The translations under genes were made by a program, and so were the position numbers. From positions 1 to 10,595 of the forward strand of contig DASTWM010000278.1 in NCBI GenBank assembly GCA_035765855.1: a stretch of 10,595 nucleotides of DNA, given 5' to 3'. Source of the stretch: DASTWM01 sp035765855. Its GTDB lineage: Bacteria; Chloroflexota; Chloroflexia; Chloroflexales; Roseiflexaceae. Positions within the stretch are counted from its first letter, which is position 1. Every line of letters begins with the position of its first letter. Shown here in pieces: positions 5,254 to 10,595 of the stretch. Below the pieces are notes generated by a model. It did no database searches. It saw only the letters and a program-made list of their open reading frames with translations, and was not told where the DNA came from.

Positions 5254-7139
5254 TGACTGACGGACGAGGGGCGCAAAACGGCGCTGTGCATCAACCGAGC
5301 CAGACACCGGCAGCAGTGTACGAGGCGCGTGTCGCCCAATTCGCCACCGAGCGCGATGTGGAAACTCGCCGCAGCGACCGGCAGGCTAATATCAGCCTCG
5401 TGCTCGCCGTGGCCGCGCTGGTGCTGTTCGGCGTGGCGCTCTGGCAGCAATCGTGGGCGCTGCTCGCATTGGTGACGATTCCAGCGATTGGATTTGTGGC
5501 TTCGTACATCCGCCATGGTCGTATCAATCGGCGGCGCGACCATGCGGCGGCGCTGTGGCAGATCAACCAGGAAGGACGGCGGCGGCTCCACCGCGATTGG
5601 GCCAATTTGCCGCTGCCGGAAGCCGCGCCCGTTTCTGGCCCGGCGCGCGACCTTGCCGTTGATCTTGACCTGCTGGGGCGCGCCTCGCTTCAACATCTGC
5701 TCGGCGCTTTCAACACACCGATTGGCCGGACCACATTGCAACATTGGCTGCTGCAACCCGCCATGCCGCCCGTCATCGCCCGCCGCCAGGCTGCCGTGCG
5801 CGAGCTTGCGCCACGTATTGAGTTGCGTGACGCCATGGCCGAGCAGGGCCGCGCTATGGCGGGCTCCCAGCGGCGCTACGAGCAACTCCTCGACTGGGCT
5901 GAGCGCGAGCCGTGGCTCCAACAGCGTCCATGGCTCGTGATTATTTCATGGATCGTGCCGTTGCTAACCCTCGCCCTGCTCATTGCCGAGTACATTGGCC
6001 TCGTTGCTGCGCCGCTGTGGCTCATCGGGCCAGCGATTGGCCTGGCGGTCACGGCCATGTTTGGCAAGGTTGCCAGCGAAATCATCGAGCAGGTCGCCGA
6101 GCGACAGAGCGTGTTTCGCGGCTACGCCGACATGTTCCAGCTATTTGCCGACGAACAGTTCACCGCGCCAGAACTTCAGCGGCTCCAGTCGGCCCTTTCG
6201 GCGGGCGGCCTTGACGCCGCCATGCAGATGCGCCGCCTCGCCCGGCTGATGCCGCTCGCCGACATTCGCGGCTGGATGTTCTTTTTTTTCATCCAGATTA
6301 CGACGTTGTGGGATATTCATCTGTTGTGGCTGCTGGAGCGCTGGCAGCGCGTGGCAGGACAGCATGCGCGCGAATGGCTCACCGCGCTGGGCGAGCTTGA
6401 GGCGCTCAGCGCCCTGGCGACGCTGGCGCATGACCATCCCGAGTGGACATTTCCTGAAATTATTGCCATGAAGGCTCCCATGCTCCAGGCGCGCGCAATC
6501 GGACATCCGCTGCTGCCGCCTGAGCGCTGCGTCCGCAACGATGTGGCGGTCGGGCCGTCGGACACGTTTCTGCTGGTCACTGGCTCGAACATGTCGGGCA
6601 AATCGACCTTGCTGCGCGCGCTGGGCGTGAACATTGTGCTGGCCCAGGCCGGCGGGCCAGTCTGTGCCGCGTCGCTGCGCATGCCGCCGATTACTCTTGC
6701 GACCAGCATGCGCGTGCAGGATTCGCTGGAAGCGGGCGTGTCGTACTTCATGGCCGAATTGCAGCGCCTCAAGTCGGTTGTGGATGCCGCCGAGCAGGCG
6801 CGTTCGACCGAGCGCGTGCTGTTTTTCCTGCTCGACGAGATTCTGCACGGCACCAACACGGTCGAACGACAGATCGCCGCCCGCCGGATCATCAGCTATC
6901 TGCTGGAACTCGGCGCAATTGGCGCGGTCTCAACTCATGATCTGACGCTGGCCGATTCGCCTGAGCTTGCCGACCACAGCGCCACGGTGCATTTTACTGA
7001 AACGCTGACCCGCACAAACGGCCTGCCGCAGCTACACTTTGATTATCGCCTGCGCCCCGGGCTGGCGACATCGACCAACGCGCTGGCGCTGGTTGAGATC
7101 GTGGGACTGCCGGGCGTATCTGACAAGATAACAGGATGA
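5253..7139 (+). CDS. Membrane-associated MutS-family ATPase
   Basis: The C-terminal third is a clear MutS-type ABC ATPase: Walker A TGSNMSGKST (443-452), signature region with Ser/Gly at about 491-497, Walker B LFFLLDE (523-529), and STHD with the switch His562. The protein has 628 residues and lacks the N-terminal mismatch-recognition (FxE) domain, so it is not classical MutS. Hydrophobic stretches at about 47-64, 67-86, 227-247 and 250-270, with a weaker one at 341-360, predict a membrane anchor. Similar transmembrane MutS-like proteins are often annotated as mismatch repair, but their function is not established. Translation begins at ATG 5253, overlapping the citrate synthase stop (TGATG). 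This suggests translational coupling. A TTG just upstream is a weaker alternative start. The C-terminus DKITG and the stop come from octamer repeats. A run of eight T at 6282-6289 is a slippage-prone site inside the coding region. Confidence 0.88.
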   Translation: MTDGRGAQNGAVHQPSQTPAAVYEARVAQFATERDVETRRSDRQANISLVLAVAALVLFGVALWQQSWALLALVTIPAIGFVASYIRHGRINRRRDHAAALWQINQEGRRRLHRDWANLPLPEAAPVSGPARDLAVDLDLLGRASLQHLLGAFNTPIGRTTLQHWLLQPAMPPVIARRQAAVRELAPRIELRDAMAEQGRAMAGSQRRYEQLLDWAEREPWLQQRPWLVIISWIVPLLTLALLIAEYIGLVAAPLWLIGPAIGLAVTAMFGKVASEIIEQVAERQSVFRGYADMFQLFADEQFTAPELQRLQSALSAGGLDAAMQMRRLARLMPLADIRGWMFFFFIQITTLWDIHLLWLLERWQRVAGQHAREWLTALGELEALSALATLAHDHPEWTFPEIIAMKAPMLQARAIGHPLLPPERCVRNDVAVGPSDTFLLVTGSNMSGKSTLLRALGVNIVLAQAGGPVCAASLRMPPITLATSMRVQDSLEAGVSYFMAELQRLKSVVDAAEQARSTERVLFFLLDEILHGTNTVERQIAARRIISYLLELGAIGAVSTHDLTLADSPELADHSATVHFTETLTRTNGLPQLHFDYRLRPGLATSTNALALVEIVGLPGVSDKITG

Positions 7140-7146
7140 CAAGATG
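7123..7146 (+). repeat. 8-bp tandem repeat ACAAGATG, three units
   Basis: Units ACAAGATA, ACAGGATG and ACAAGATG run head to tail across the 3' end of the MutS-like gene. They encode its last residues (DKITG) and the TGA stop at 7137-7139. This is the same unit, in the same reading phase, as at the end of the amidase gene (DKMTR). Confidence 0.85.
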
Positions 7147-7217
7147 ATATGATCATAGGAATCATGGGAACTCTGAGGATTGAGGAATTCATAGAAACTT
7201 GTAGGAACTCAATTTTC

Positions 7218-7241
7218 CTTGTCTCTTTGTCTCCTTGTCTC
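7218..7241 (+). repeat. 8-bp tandem repeat CTTGTCTC, three units
   Basis: CTTGTCTC, TTTGTCTC and CTTGTCTC run head to tail in the 172-base gap 7140-7311. They are followed by pyrimidine-rich TTC/TTG units up to about 7310. The rest of the gap holds a weak inverted repeat, ATTGAG (7178-7183) and CTCAAT (7208-7213), which might end the upstream transcript. No convincing promoter was seen. Confidence 0.7.
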
Positions 7242-7311
7242 CAGTTCCTGGTTCTTCGATTCTCGGTTCGTTTGCCCTTGTTCTTTGCTCTGTATGCTTT
7301 GTTCTTCACTT

Positions 7312-8271
7312 ATGCCCAACACCATTTCCCTGGTCTGCACGGTGCGCGACGAGGCCGACAACATCGCCGCGCTGCTCGATTCCATGCTGGCGCAACGCCG
7401 CATGCCCGATGAAATCGTGGTTAACGATTGCAACAGCCGCGACACCACGCCCGCGATTGTCGAGCGCTACATCGCCGCAGGCCATCCGCTCCGGCTGGTA
7501 CGCGGCGGCCACAACATTCCATCGGGGCGCAACAACGCCATTCGCCATGCGTGTGGGCCGCTGATCGCCTGCACCGACGCCGGGCTGACGCTCGACCCTG
7601 ACTGGCTGGAGCGGATTGTCGCGCCACTGGAGCGCGGCGAAGCTGACGTGGTGGGCGGTTTTTTTCAGCCCGCGCCGCGCAGCCTGTTCGAGTTAGTGCT
7701 TGGCGCGACGAATTACCGCGAGGTGGAAGAAATTGTGCCGGAGCGTTTTCTGCCGTTCGGCCAATCAGTTGCGCTTCGCAAGGAGGCGTGGGCGCAGGTC
7801 GGCGGCTACCCGGAATGGGCCAGTCACTGCGAGGACATTCTGTTTGACATGGCGCTGAAAGAAGCGGGCTGTCGTTTTGCTTTCGTACCGGATGCGCTGG
7901 TCCACTTTCGTCCACGCTCGTCGTTGCCGGCCTTTGCGCGCCAGTATTTTCTGTACGCGCGTGGCGATGGCATGGCGAACTTGTGGCCGCGCCGCCATCT
8001 CCTTCGGTACGCGACCTACGCGACGGCGCTGCTGATGCTCAGGAAACCATGGCTATTGGGCGCGCTGGCGCTCGGCATAGCGGCGTACTGTCGCGCGCCG
8101 GTTCGGCGGCTCCGGCACCGTGCGCCCGCGTTGAGCGGCGGCGAGTGGTTAAAGGCAATTGCGCTTATTCCGGTCATTCGCGTGGTGGGCGACATGGCAA
8201 AGATGGCGGGCTACCCGGTTGGCGTGGCAAAGCGCATAAAAAACCCACGAAGCCACGAAGGAAAGCCGTAA
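7312..8271 (+). CDS. Family 2 glycosyltransferase
   Basis: This is a predicted inverting GT-A enzyme transferring sugar from a nucleotide sugar to an unknown acceptor, probably in cell-envelope or glycolipid synthesis. It has 319 residues. The N-terminus ISLVCTVRDEADNI (5-18) and IVVNDCNSRDTT (35-46) form the nucleotide-binding half. CTDAGLTLDPDW (87-98) stands in the DxD position, with Gly as third residue. CEDILFDMALKEAG (173-186) carries the catalytic-region ED pair. QYFLYARGDGMANL (211-224) is typical of a subgroup that ends in a GYPVG motif (300-304). A hydrophobic segment at about 235-260 may contact the membrane. The frame is open back to 7219, but those codons are low-complexity repeat, so ATG 7312 is used. 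No Shine-Dalgarno is visible. The last residues, NPRSHEGKP, are encoded by the left arm and loop of the terminator hairpin. Confidence 0.88.
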   Translation: MPNTISLVCTVRDEADNIAALLDSMLAQRRMPDEIVVNDCNSRDTTPAIVERYIAAGHPLRLVRGGHNIPSGRNNAIRHACGPLIACTDAGLTLDPDWLERIVAPLERGEADVVGGFFQPAPRSLFELVLGATNYREVEEIVPERFLPFGQSVALRKEAWAQVGGYPEWASHCEDILFDMALKEAGCRFAFVPDALVHFRPRSSLPAFARQYFLYARGDGMANLWPRRHLLRYATYATALLMLRKPWLLGALALGIAAYCRAPVRRLRHRAPALSGGEWLKAIALIPVIRVVGDMAKMAGYPVGVAKRIKNPRSHEGKP

Positions 8272-8297
8272 CACTTTGTGTCTTCGTGTCTTCGTGG
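8245..8297. terminator. Hairpin of CACGAAG units between convergent genes
   Basis: The left arm is two copies of CCACGAAG (8245-8260). The right arm, CTTCGTGT plus CTTCGTGG (8282-8297), pairs with it over 16 bp with one mismatch, around a 21-base loop. The loop contains the glycosyltransferase stop (8269-8271). The structure ends 22 bases before the stop of the minus-strand decarboxylase-like gene, so it may serve both convergent genes. Confidence 0.65.
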
Positions 8298-8318
8298 TTA
8301 CTATTCAAAGGCCAACAA

Positions 8319-8993
8319 CTACTCGTCTTCCAGGCGACCAATCCGCGACACGCCGGCGCGCAAATGCTCACCAACGGCGGGCAGTTCATCAAGTTCGTCG
8401 TACGGCAGGAACAAGTCAACTCGCGCGCCAAAGCGAATCGTGCTCAGTCGCTGGCCCGCCGCGAGGCGATCGCCCACTTGAACACGGCTGCCCAACCGCC
8501 TCGCCAGCGGCCCGGCCACCAACGCCAGCAGCAGCGGCCCCCAGGCTGTCTTAATACCGATATACTGCCGCTCGTTGGTGTCGCCCGCGGCCATATCACC
8601 GATGGCGTGATACTCCCCTTCGACATGCTCCGTGTACGCGACGAGGCCCGACGCCGGGCTGCGCTGCACCGGCACATCGAACGGCGAGGCCGCAACCGCA
8701 ATCCGCACGGCGTCGGTATGCAGGAAGCGATGCTCATACATTTCATCGACGCCAATCACCGCGCCATCAGCAGGCGCAAAGATCATGTGCGGATCGTTCG
8801 GCGTTTCACGCTTCGGATCGCGGTACAGCAATGCCGCAACAGCCGTCAGCGCCAGCGGCCAGCCCGCCAGACGCGGGCGCAAGCCTAACACAAGCCCAGT
8901 CAGGCCGAGGCCGACGCCGATGACCGGAGTTGCTTCCGCATCCAATCCGGGCAGCCGCGCTTTACGAGTTGAGGAGGATGTTTGCTCAGTCAT
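8319..8993 (-). CDS. Phosphatidylserine decarboxylase-like protein, probably catalytically dead
   Basis: The 224-residue protein matches the short form of phosphatidylserine/archaetidylserine decarboxylase along its length: YRDPKRETP (57-65), FAPADGAV (72-79), SPFDVPVQRSP (103-113), NER (140-142), AGPLARRL (160-167) and IRFGARVDLFLP (186-197). A hydrophobic segment at about 24-56 should anchor it to the membrane. In active enzymes a Gly-Ser in FGSxVD cleaves itself to form the pyruvoyl cofactor, helped by Asp and by His in DVH. Here Asp76 is kept, but the Ser is Ala190 (codon GCG) and the His is Pro108. Self-processing is therefore not expected. Otherwise the frame is intact and well conserved, which argues for a retained non-decarboxylase role rather than a decaying gene. 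The start at 8993 is preferred; an upstream extension to 9077 runs into promoter sequence. The gene has its own promoter. Confidence 0.85.
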   Translation of the reverse strand: MTEQTSSSTRKARLPGLDAEATPVIGVGLGLTGLVLGLRPRLAGWPLALTAVAALLYRDPKRETPNDPHMIFAPADGAVIGVDEMYEHRFLHTDAVRIAVAASPFDVPVQRSPASGLVAYTEHVEGEYHAIGDMAAGDTNERQYIGIKTAWGPLLLALVAGPLARRLGSRVQVGDRLAAGQRLSTIRFGARVDLFLPYDELDELPAVGEHLRAGVSRIGRLEDE

Positions 8994-9067
8994 TGAGATG
9001 CTCTCATTGGTTGGTTTTTGTTGAGGATGGTGAGCGTCACGCGCATGCAACACGTTAGCTATTCTTG

Positions 9068-9096
9068 ATTCTAGCATGCGCTGGTATAAAACGCAA
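9068..9096 (-). promoter_or_regulatory. Promoter for the decarboxylase-like gene
   Basis: On the minus strand TTGCGT (9096-9091) is followed after 17 bp by TAGAAT (9073-9068), with TGC just before it, giving TGCTAGAAT. Transcription should start near 9061, with a leader of about 67 bases. The -35 and most of the spacer lie inside the palindrome-bearing repeat element, so the element supplies part of the promoter. Confidence 0.6.
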
Positions 9097-9140
9097 TACG
9101 CAAAACGGAGGGGCAGGTCTCAGACCTGCCCCTACCAGCG
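9079..9140. repeat. Nested palindromic element (REP-like)
   Basis: A near-uninterrupted palindrome, with 12-bp arms AGGGGCAGGTCT (9109-9120) and AGACCTGCCCCT (9122-9133) around one base, lies within an outer inverted pair, CGCTGGTA (9079-9086) and TACCAGCG (9133-9140), that shares base 9133. The interior left part carries ACGCAATACGC-type units. No open frame is present. Similar G-rich palindromes are dispersed in several bacterial genomes, but membership in a family here is inferred. It follows the rimM stop by 22 bases and may help terminate that operon. Confidence 0.75.
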
Positions 9141-9162
9141 ATAATAATCGTTCTCGCCGGGC

Positions 9163-9684
9163 TTAGAGCAAGCCTTCGAGCGGGCGGATCACCACTCGAT
9201 GATTGGCAATATCAAGCTCCTGAACGACATCATGAATCATGGGAATGAGTACATCGGGCTGCCCATCGCGCTGCACGACCAGCACATCATTCGCGCCGGT
9301 TTCCATGACCTCGCGCACCTTGCCGAGCGTTTCGCCAGCTTCATTCACGACGGTCAAACCGTACAACTGATGGATGAAGTATTCACCTTCGTCGAGTGGT
9401 GCCGCTTCCTGCTCGCGAATTGCGACCTCAGTGCCGCGCAGGTCGTCAGCCTGTTCGCGCGTCGTGACGCCGCCAAGCGTGAGCACCAGCAGGCCGGGCT
9501 TGTGCTCAAGCACATGCTTCAACGGCACCTGTTGCCATTCCGGGCCAAGGTACACCGCGCGAATCCGCCGCTGCAGGTGCTCGACATGATCGGTATACGA
9601 GCGCACCTTGACCTGGCCATGGGTGCCAAACGGCGCAACGATTTCGCCAATCAAAAGAAAATCATCTGGAATAGGAGTTGTCAT
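9163..9684 (-). CDS. rimM: Ribosome maturation factor RimM
   Basis: This assembly factor binds ribosomal protein uS19 and helps mature the 3' (head) domain of the 30S subunit. The 173 residues are the usual length. The N-terminal beta-barrel begins with LLIGEIVAPFGTHGQVKV (10-27). The C-terminal PRC barrel begins near EYFIHQLYGLTVV (101-113) and contains TGANDVLVV (129-137) and VLIPMI (145-150). Its ATG overlaps the khpA stop by one base (TAATG), so translation is probably coupled. In most bacteria trmD follows rimM. Here the next sequence is a palindromic repeat and then an unrelated gene with its own promoter. Confidence 0.95.
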   Translation of the reverse strand: MTTPIPDDFLLIGEIVAPFGTHGQVKVRSYTDHVEHLQRRIRAVYLGPEWQQVPLKHVLEHKPGLLVLTLGGVTTREQADDLRGTEVAIREQEAAPLDEGEYFIHQLYGLTVVNEAGETLGKVREVMETGANDVLVVQRDGQPDVLIPMIHDVVQELDIANHRVVIRPLEGLL

Positions 9685-9911
9685 TATTCAATATCAACAT
9701 GAACGCGCTTGTTCTGGCGCGCGGCGGCCACACTCATTAAATCCCGCAGGGCTTTAGCGACCCGCCCACTCCGCCCGATGACCTTGCCGGTCTCATCAGG
9801 CGCAACCTTGAGCTCATAGGTCACCGTGTAGCGACCAACGCGCTCCTTGATCTGCACTTCCTCGGGGCTATCTACCAGGTTTTTGGCCATGTACTCGAGC
9901 AAATCACGCAT
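9684..9911 (-). CDS. khpA: KH-domain RNA-binding protein KhpA (YlqC)
   Basis: This is a small single-KH protein of 75 residues. The RNA-binding loop is the GxxG motif GRSG (46-49) within KVIGRSGRVAKALRDLM. The start MRDLLEYMAKNLVDSPEEV is the family N-terminus. In Firmicutes KhpA pairs with KhpB/Jag and affects RNA metabolism and cell elongation; that role is transferred here only by homology. ATG 9911 is preferred over ATG 9923 because of family length, although neither has a strong Shine-Dalgarno (GAGA lies upstream of 9911). The position between rpsP and rimM is its conserved place. A hairpin separates it from rpsP. Confidence 0.93.
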   Translation of the reverse strand: MRDLLEYMAKNLVDSPEEVQIKERVGRYTVTYELKVAPDETGKVIGRSGRVAKALRDLMSVAAARQNKRVHVDIE

Positions 9912-9945
9912 AGCTGTTCTCATTGCGGTCGCGGAGAACACAGAA

Positions 9946-9993
9946 GACACAGAGAGCAAGATGTGTCGTACGCATCTCGACCCGCTCTGTGTC
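9946..9993 (-). other. Hairpin of GACACAGAG units between rpsP and khpA
   Basis: The 9-bp arms GACACAGAG (9946-9954) and CTCTGTGTC (9985-9993) enclose a 30-base loop that contains the palindrome CGTACG. It lies in the 107-base gap inside the ribosomal operon. There is no T run on the minus strand, so it is more likely an mRNA-processing, stabilising or repeat-derived structure than a terminator. Confidence 0.5.
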
Positions 9994-10018
9994 CTCCACA
10001 ACACATATAACGGCGCTG

Positions 10019-10318
10019 TTAGCTTGCAGACGCAGTTGGCGCAGGCACTTCCGCAGCCGGGGTAACATTCCCGTTCGCGTCAACTACATTTACCTGCTTG
10101 AGCAAATACATCACTGTCTCGGATGGCTGCGCGCCAACGCCAAGCCAGTAGCGGGCGCGCTCATTGTTGACGACCAGCTCTTTCGGCTGCAACACCGGGT
10201 GGTAATGCCCAATAATTTCGATAAACTTGCCATCGCGGGGCGAGCGCGAGTCCGCAACTACGAGGCGGTAGCTCGGCTGCTTCTTTTTGCCTGTGCGCCG
10301 TAGACGAATACGAACCAT
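10019..10318 (-). CDS. rpsP: 30S ribosomal protein bS16
   Basis: bS16 is a primary binder of 16S rRNA needed for small-subunit assembly. The family signature is clear: MVRIRLRRTGKKKQPSYRLV (1-20), VADSRSPRDGKFIEIIGHYHP (21-41), then ERARYWLGVGAQPSETV (53-69). The 99 residues exceed the usual 80-90 because of an Ala/Pro/Ser-rich tail after about residue 85. An in-frame upstream extension to 10360 is rejected since the protein begins at MVRIRL in the family. AGGAGG lies 12 bases before the ATG, somewhat far but strong. The gene follows ffh by 72 bases, as in many bacterial ffh-rpsP clusters. Confidence 0.97.
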   Translation of the reverse strand: MVRIRLRRTGKKKQPSYRLVVADSRSPRDGKFIEIIGHYHPVLQPKELVVNNERARYWLGVGAQPSETVMYLLKQVNVVDANGNVTPAAEVPAPTASAS

Positions 10319-10330
10319 GTTTGCTTGTGT

Positions 10331-10336
10331 CCTCCT
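10331..10336 (-). promoter_or_regulatory. Ribosome-binding site of rpsP, widely spaced
   Basis: The minus strand reads AGGAGG here, with 12 bases to the ATG at 10318, longer than the usual 5-9. It supports MVRIRL as the true start, since the alternative upstream ATG at 10360 would place this site inside the coding region. Confidence 0.65.
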
Positions 10337-10343
10337 GATAATA

Positions 10344-10386
10344 GTAAAAATATAATCCATGCTGCCTGTCCTTCAGGCCATCATGG
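10344..10386 (-). terminator. Imperfect hairpin with T-rich tail between ffh and rpsP
   Basis: On the minus strand CCATGATGGCCTG and CAGGCAGCATGG pair around AAGGA, with one mismatch and one bulge (10386-10357). The tail ATTATATTTTTAC follows. This looks like an intrinsic terminator or attenuator that partly separates ffh from rpsP. The T-rich tail might also hold a promoter for rpsP, but no clear -35/-10 pair is evident. Confidence 0.55.
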
Positions 10387-10390
10387 GAGA

Positions 10391-10595
10391 TTACCGAAGA
10401 AACTTATTGAAGTCGCGCGGGTTCAGTTGCCCGCCCTTGCCACTCAACTGCTTCATCATGCGCTGCATCTTCTTGAACTGGCTCACCAGCGCGGTGACTT
10501 CCTGCAACTGCACGCCGCTGCCCTTGGCAATACGCTCTTTGCGGCGGCCCTTGATCAAATCAGGATTGCGGCGCTCCCTGGGCGTCATCGAAAAG
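10391..10595 (-). CDS. ffh: Signal recognition particle protein Ffh, C-terminal end only
   Basis: Only the last 67 complete codons are in the window; the gene continues past base 10595. The visible part is the end of the methionine-rich M domain, which binds SRP RNA and signal peptides. It runs from SMTPRERRNPDLI through GRRKERIAKGSG to QFKKMQRMMKQL. The RRNPDLI-GRRKERIA-GSG block is the conserved RNA-binding helix-turn-helix of the family. The M-domain methionines are visible in KKMQRMMKQLSG. The protein ends in DFNKFLR. The ATG at 10588 is an internal methionine, not the start. The gene heads the ffh-rpsP-khpA-rimM cluster. Confidence 0.95.
   Translation of the reverse strand, partial: FSMTPRERRNPDLIKGRRKERIAKGSGVQLQEVTALVSQFKKMQRMMKQLSGKGGQLNPRDFNKFLR

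Noticed and set aside
5223..5921. 232-residue antisense frame over the gltA/MutS-like junction
   Set aside because: It is opposite two well-supported genes, has no family motif, and has no promoter or ribosome-binding site.
6141..6848. 235-residue antisense frame inside the MutS-like gene
   Set aside because: It lies opposite a gene with clear ATPase motifs, and its composition (Arg, Gln, His rich) is typical of an antisense shadow.
8484..8495. Gly-Ser at residues 168-169 of the decarboxylase-like protein as an alternative self-cleavage site
   Set aside because: It sits in the ARRL segment well before the FGSxVD position. The family cleaves at FGS, which here is FGA.
7983..8888. 301-residue open frame on the plus strand spanning the convergent gene ends
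   Set aside because: It runs through the glycosyltransferase 3' end, the hairpin and the antisense of the decarboxylase-like gene. Its translation is Arg/Gln-rich with no recognisable motif. It is a shadow of high-GC coding.
9199..9702. 167-residue plus-strand frame opposite rimM
   Set aside because: rimM on the minus strand is unmistakable, and this frame has no recognisable domain.

Overview
The window is a high-GC bacterial chromosome segment. It holds about a dozen genes of ordinary metabolism and translation, separated by short AT-richer gaps packed with small tandem repeats and hairpins. The gene content, the repeat-filled gaps and the extended -10 promoters suggest a member of the Chloroflexota (green non-sulfur bacteria and relatives). 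This is inference from gene style; no rRNA gene is present to confirm it.

Layout, left to right. (1) 1-1493: folC (folate polyglutamylation) behind a TGCTACAAT promoter and a leader made of 8-bp and 7-bp tandem repeats. (2) 1585-1842, minus: a small stand-alone UBP-type zinc-finger protein, convergent with folC across a hairpin. (3) 2014-3687: an M20-family hydantoinase/carbamoylase-type amidase, apparently on a leaderless transcript, then 5-hydroxyisourate hydrolase. Together they point to ureide or purine-ring breakdown. (4) 3810-7139: a stand-alone Lrp/AsnC ligand-binding (RAM) protein, a 19-bp inverted repeat, a short-type citrate synthase, and, overlapping its stop codon by one base, a MutS-family ATPase with predicted membrane segments. 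(5) 7312-8271: a GT2 glycosyltransferase whose last codons lie in one arm of a terminator-like hairpin. (6) 8319-8993, minus: a phosphatidylserine-decarboxylase-like protein that has lost both the pyruvoyl-forming Ser and the catalytic His. (7) 9163-10595, minus: the conserved ffh - rpsP - khpA - rimM translation/secretion cluster. ffh is cut by the window edge, and trmD is missing from its usual place after rimM.

The most interesting material lies in three places. First, the decarboxylase-like gene looks like a pseudoenzyme. Second, the gaps hold three repeat classes: an ACAAGATG octamer at three loci, two of which supply a gene's stop codon and near-identical protein tails; heptamer arrays next to two promoters; and a nested palindrome of REP type. 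Third, a TGCTANNAT extended -10 motif recurs in front of four genes on both strands. No phage, IS element, CRISPR array, tRNA or rRNA was found, and no gap between genes exceeds 300 bases.
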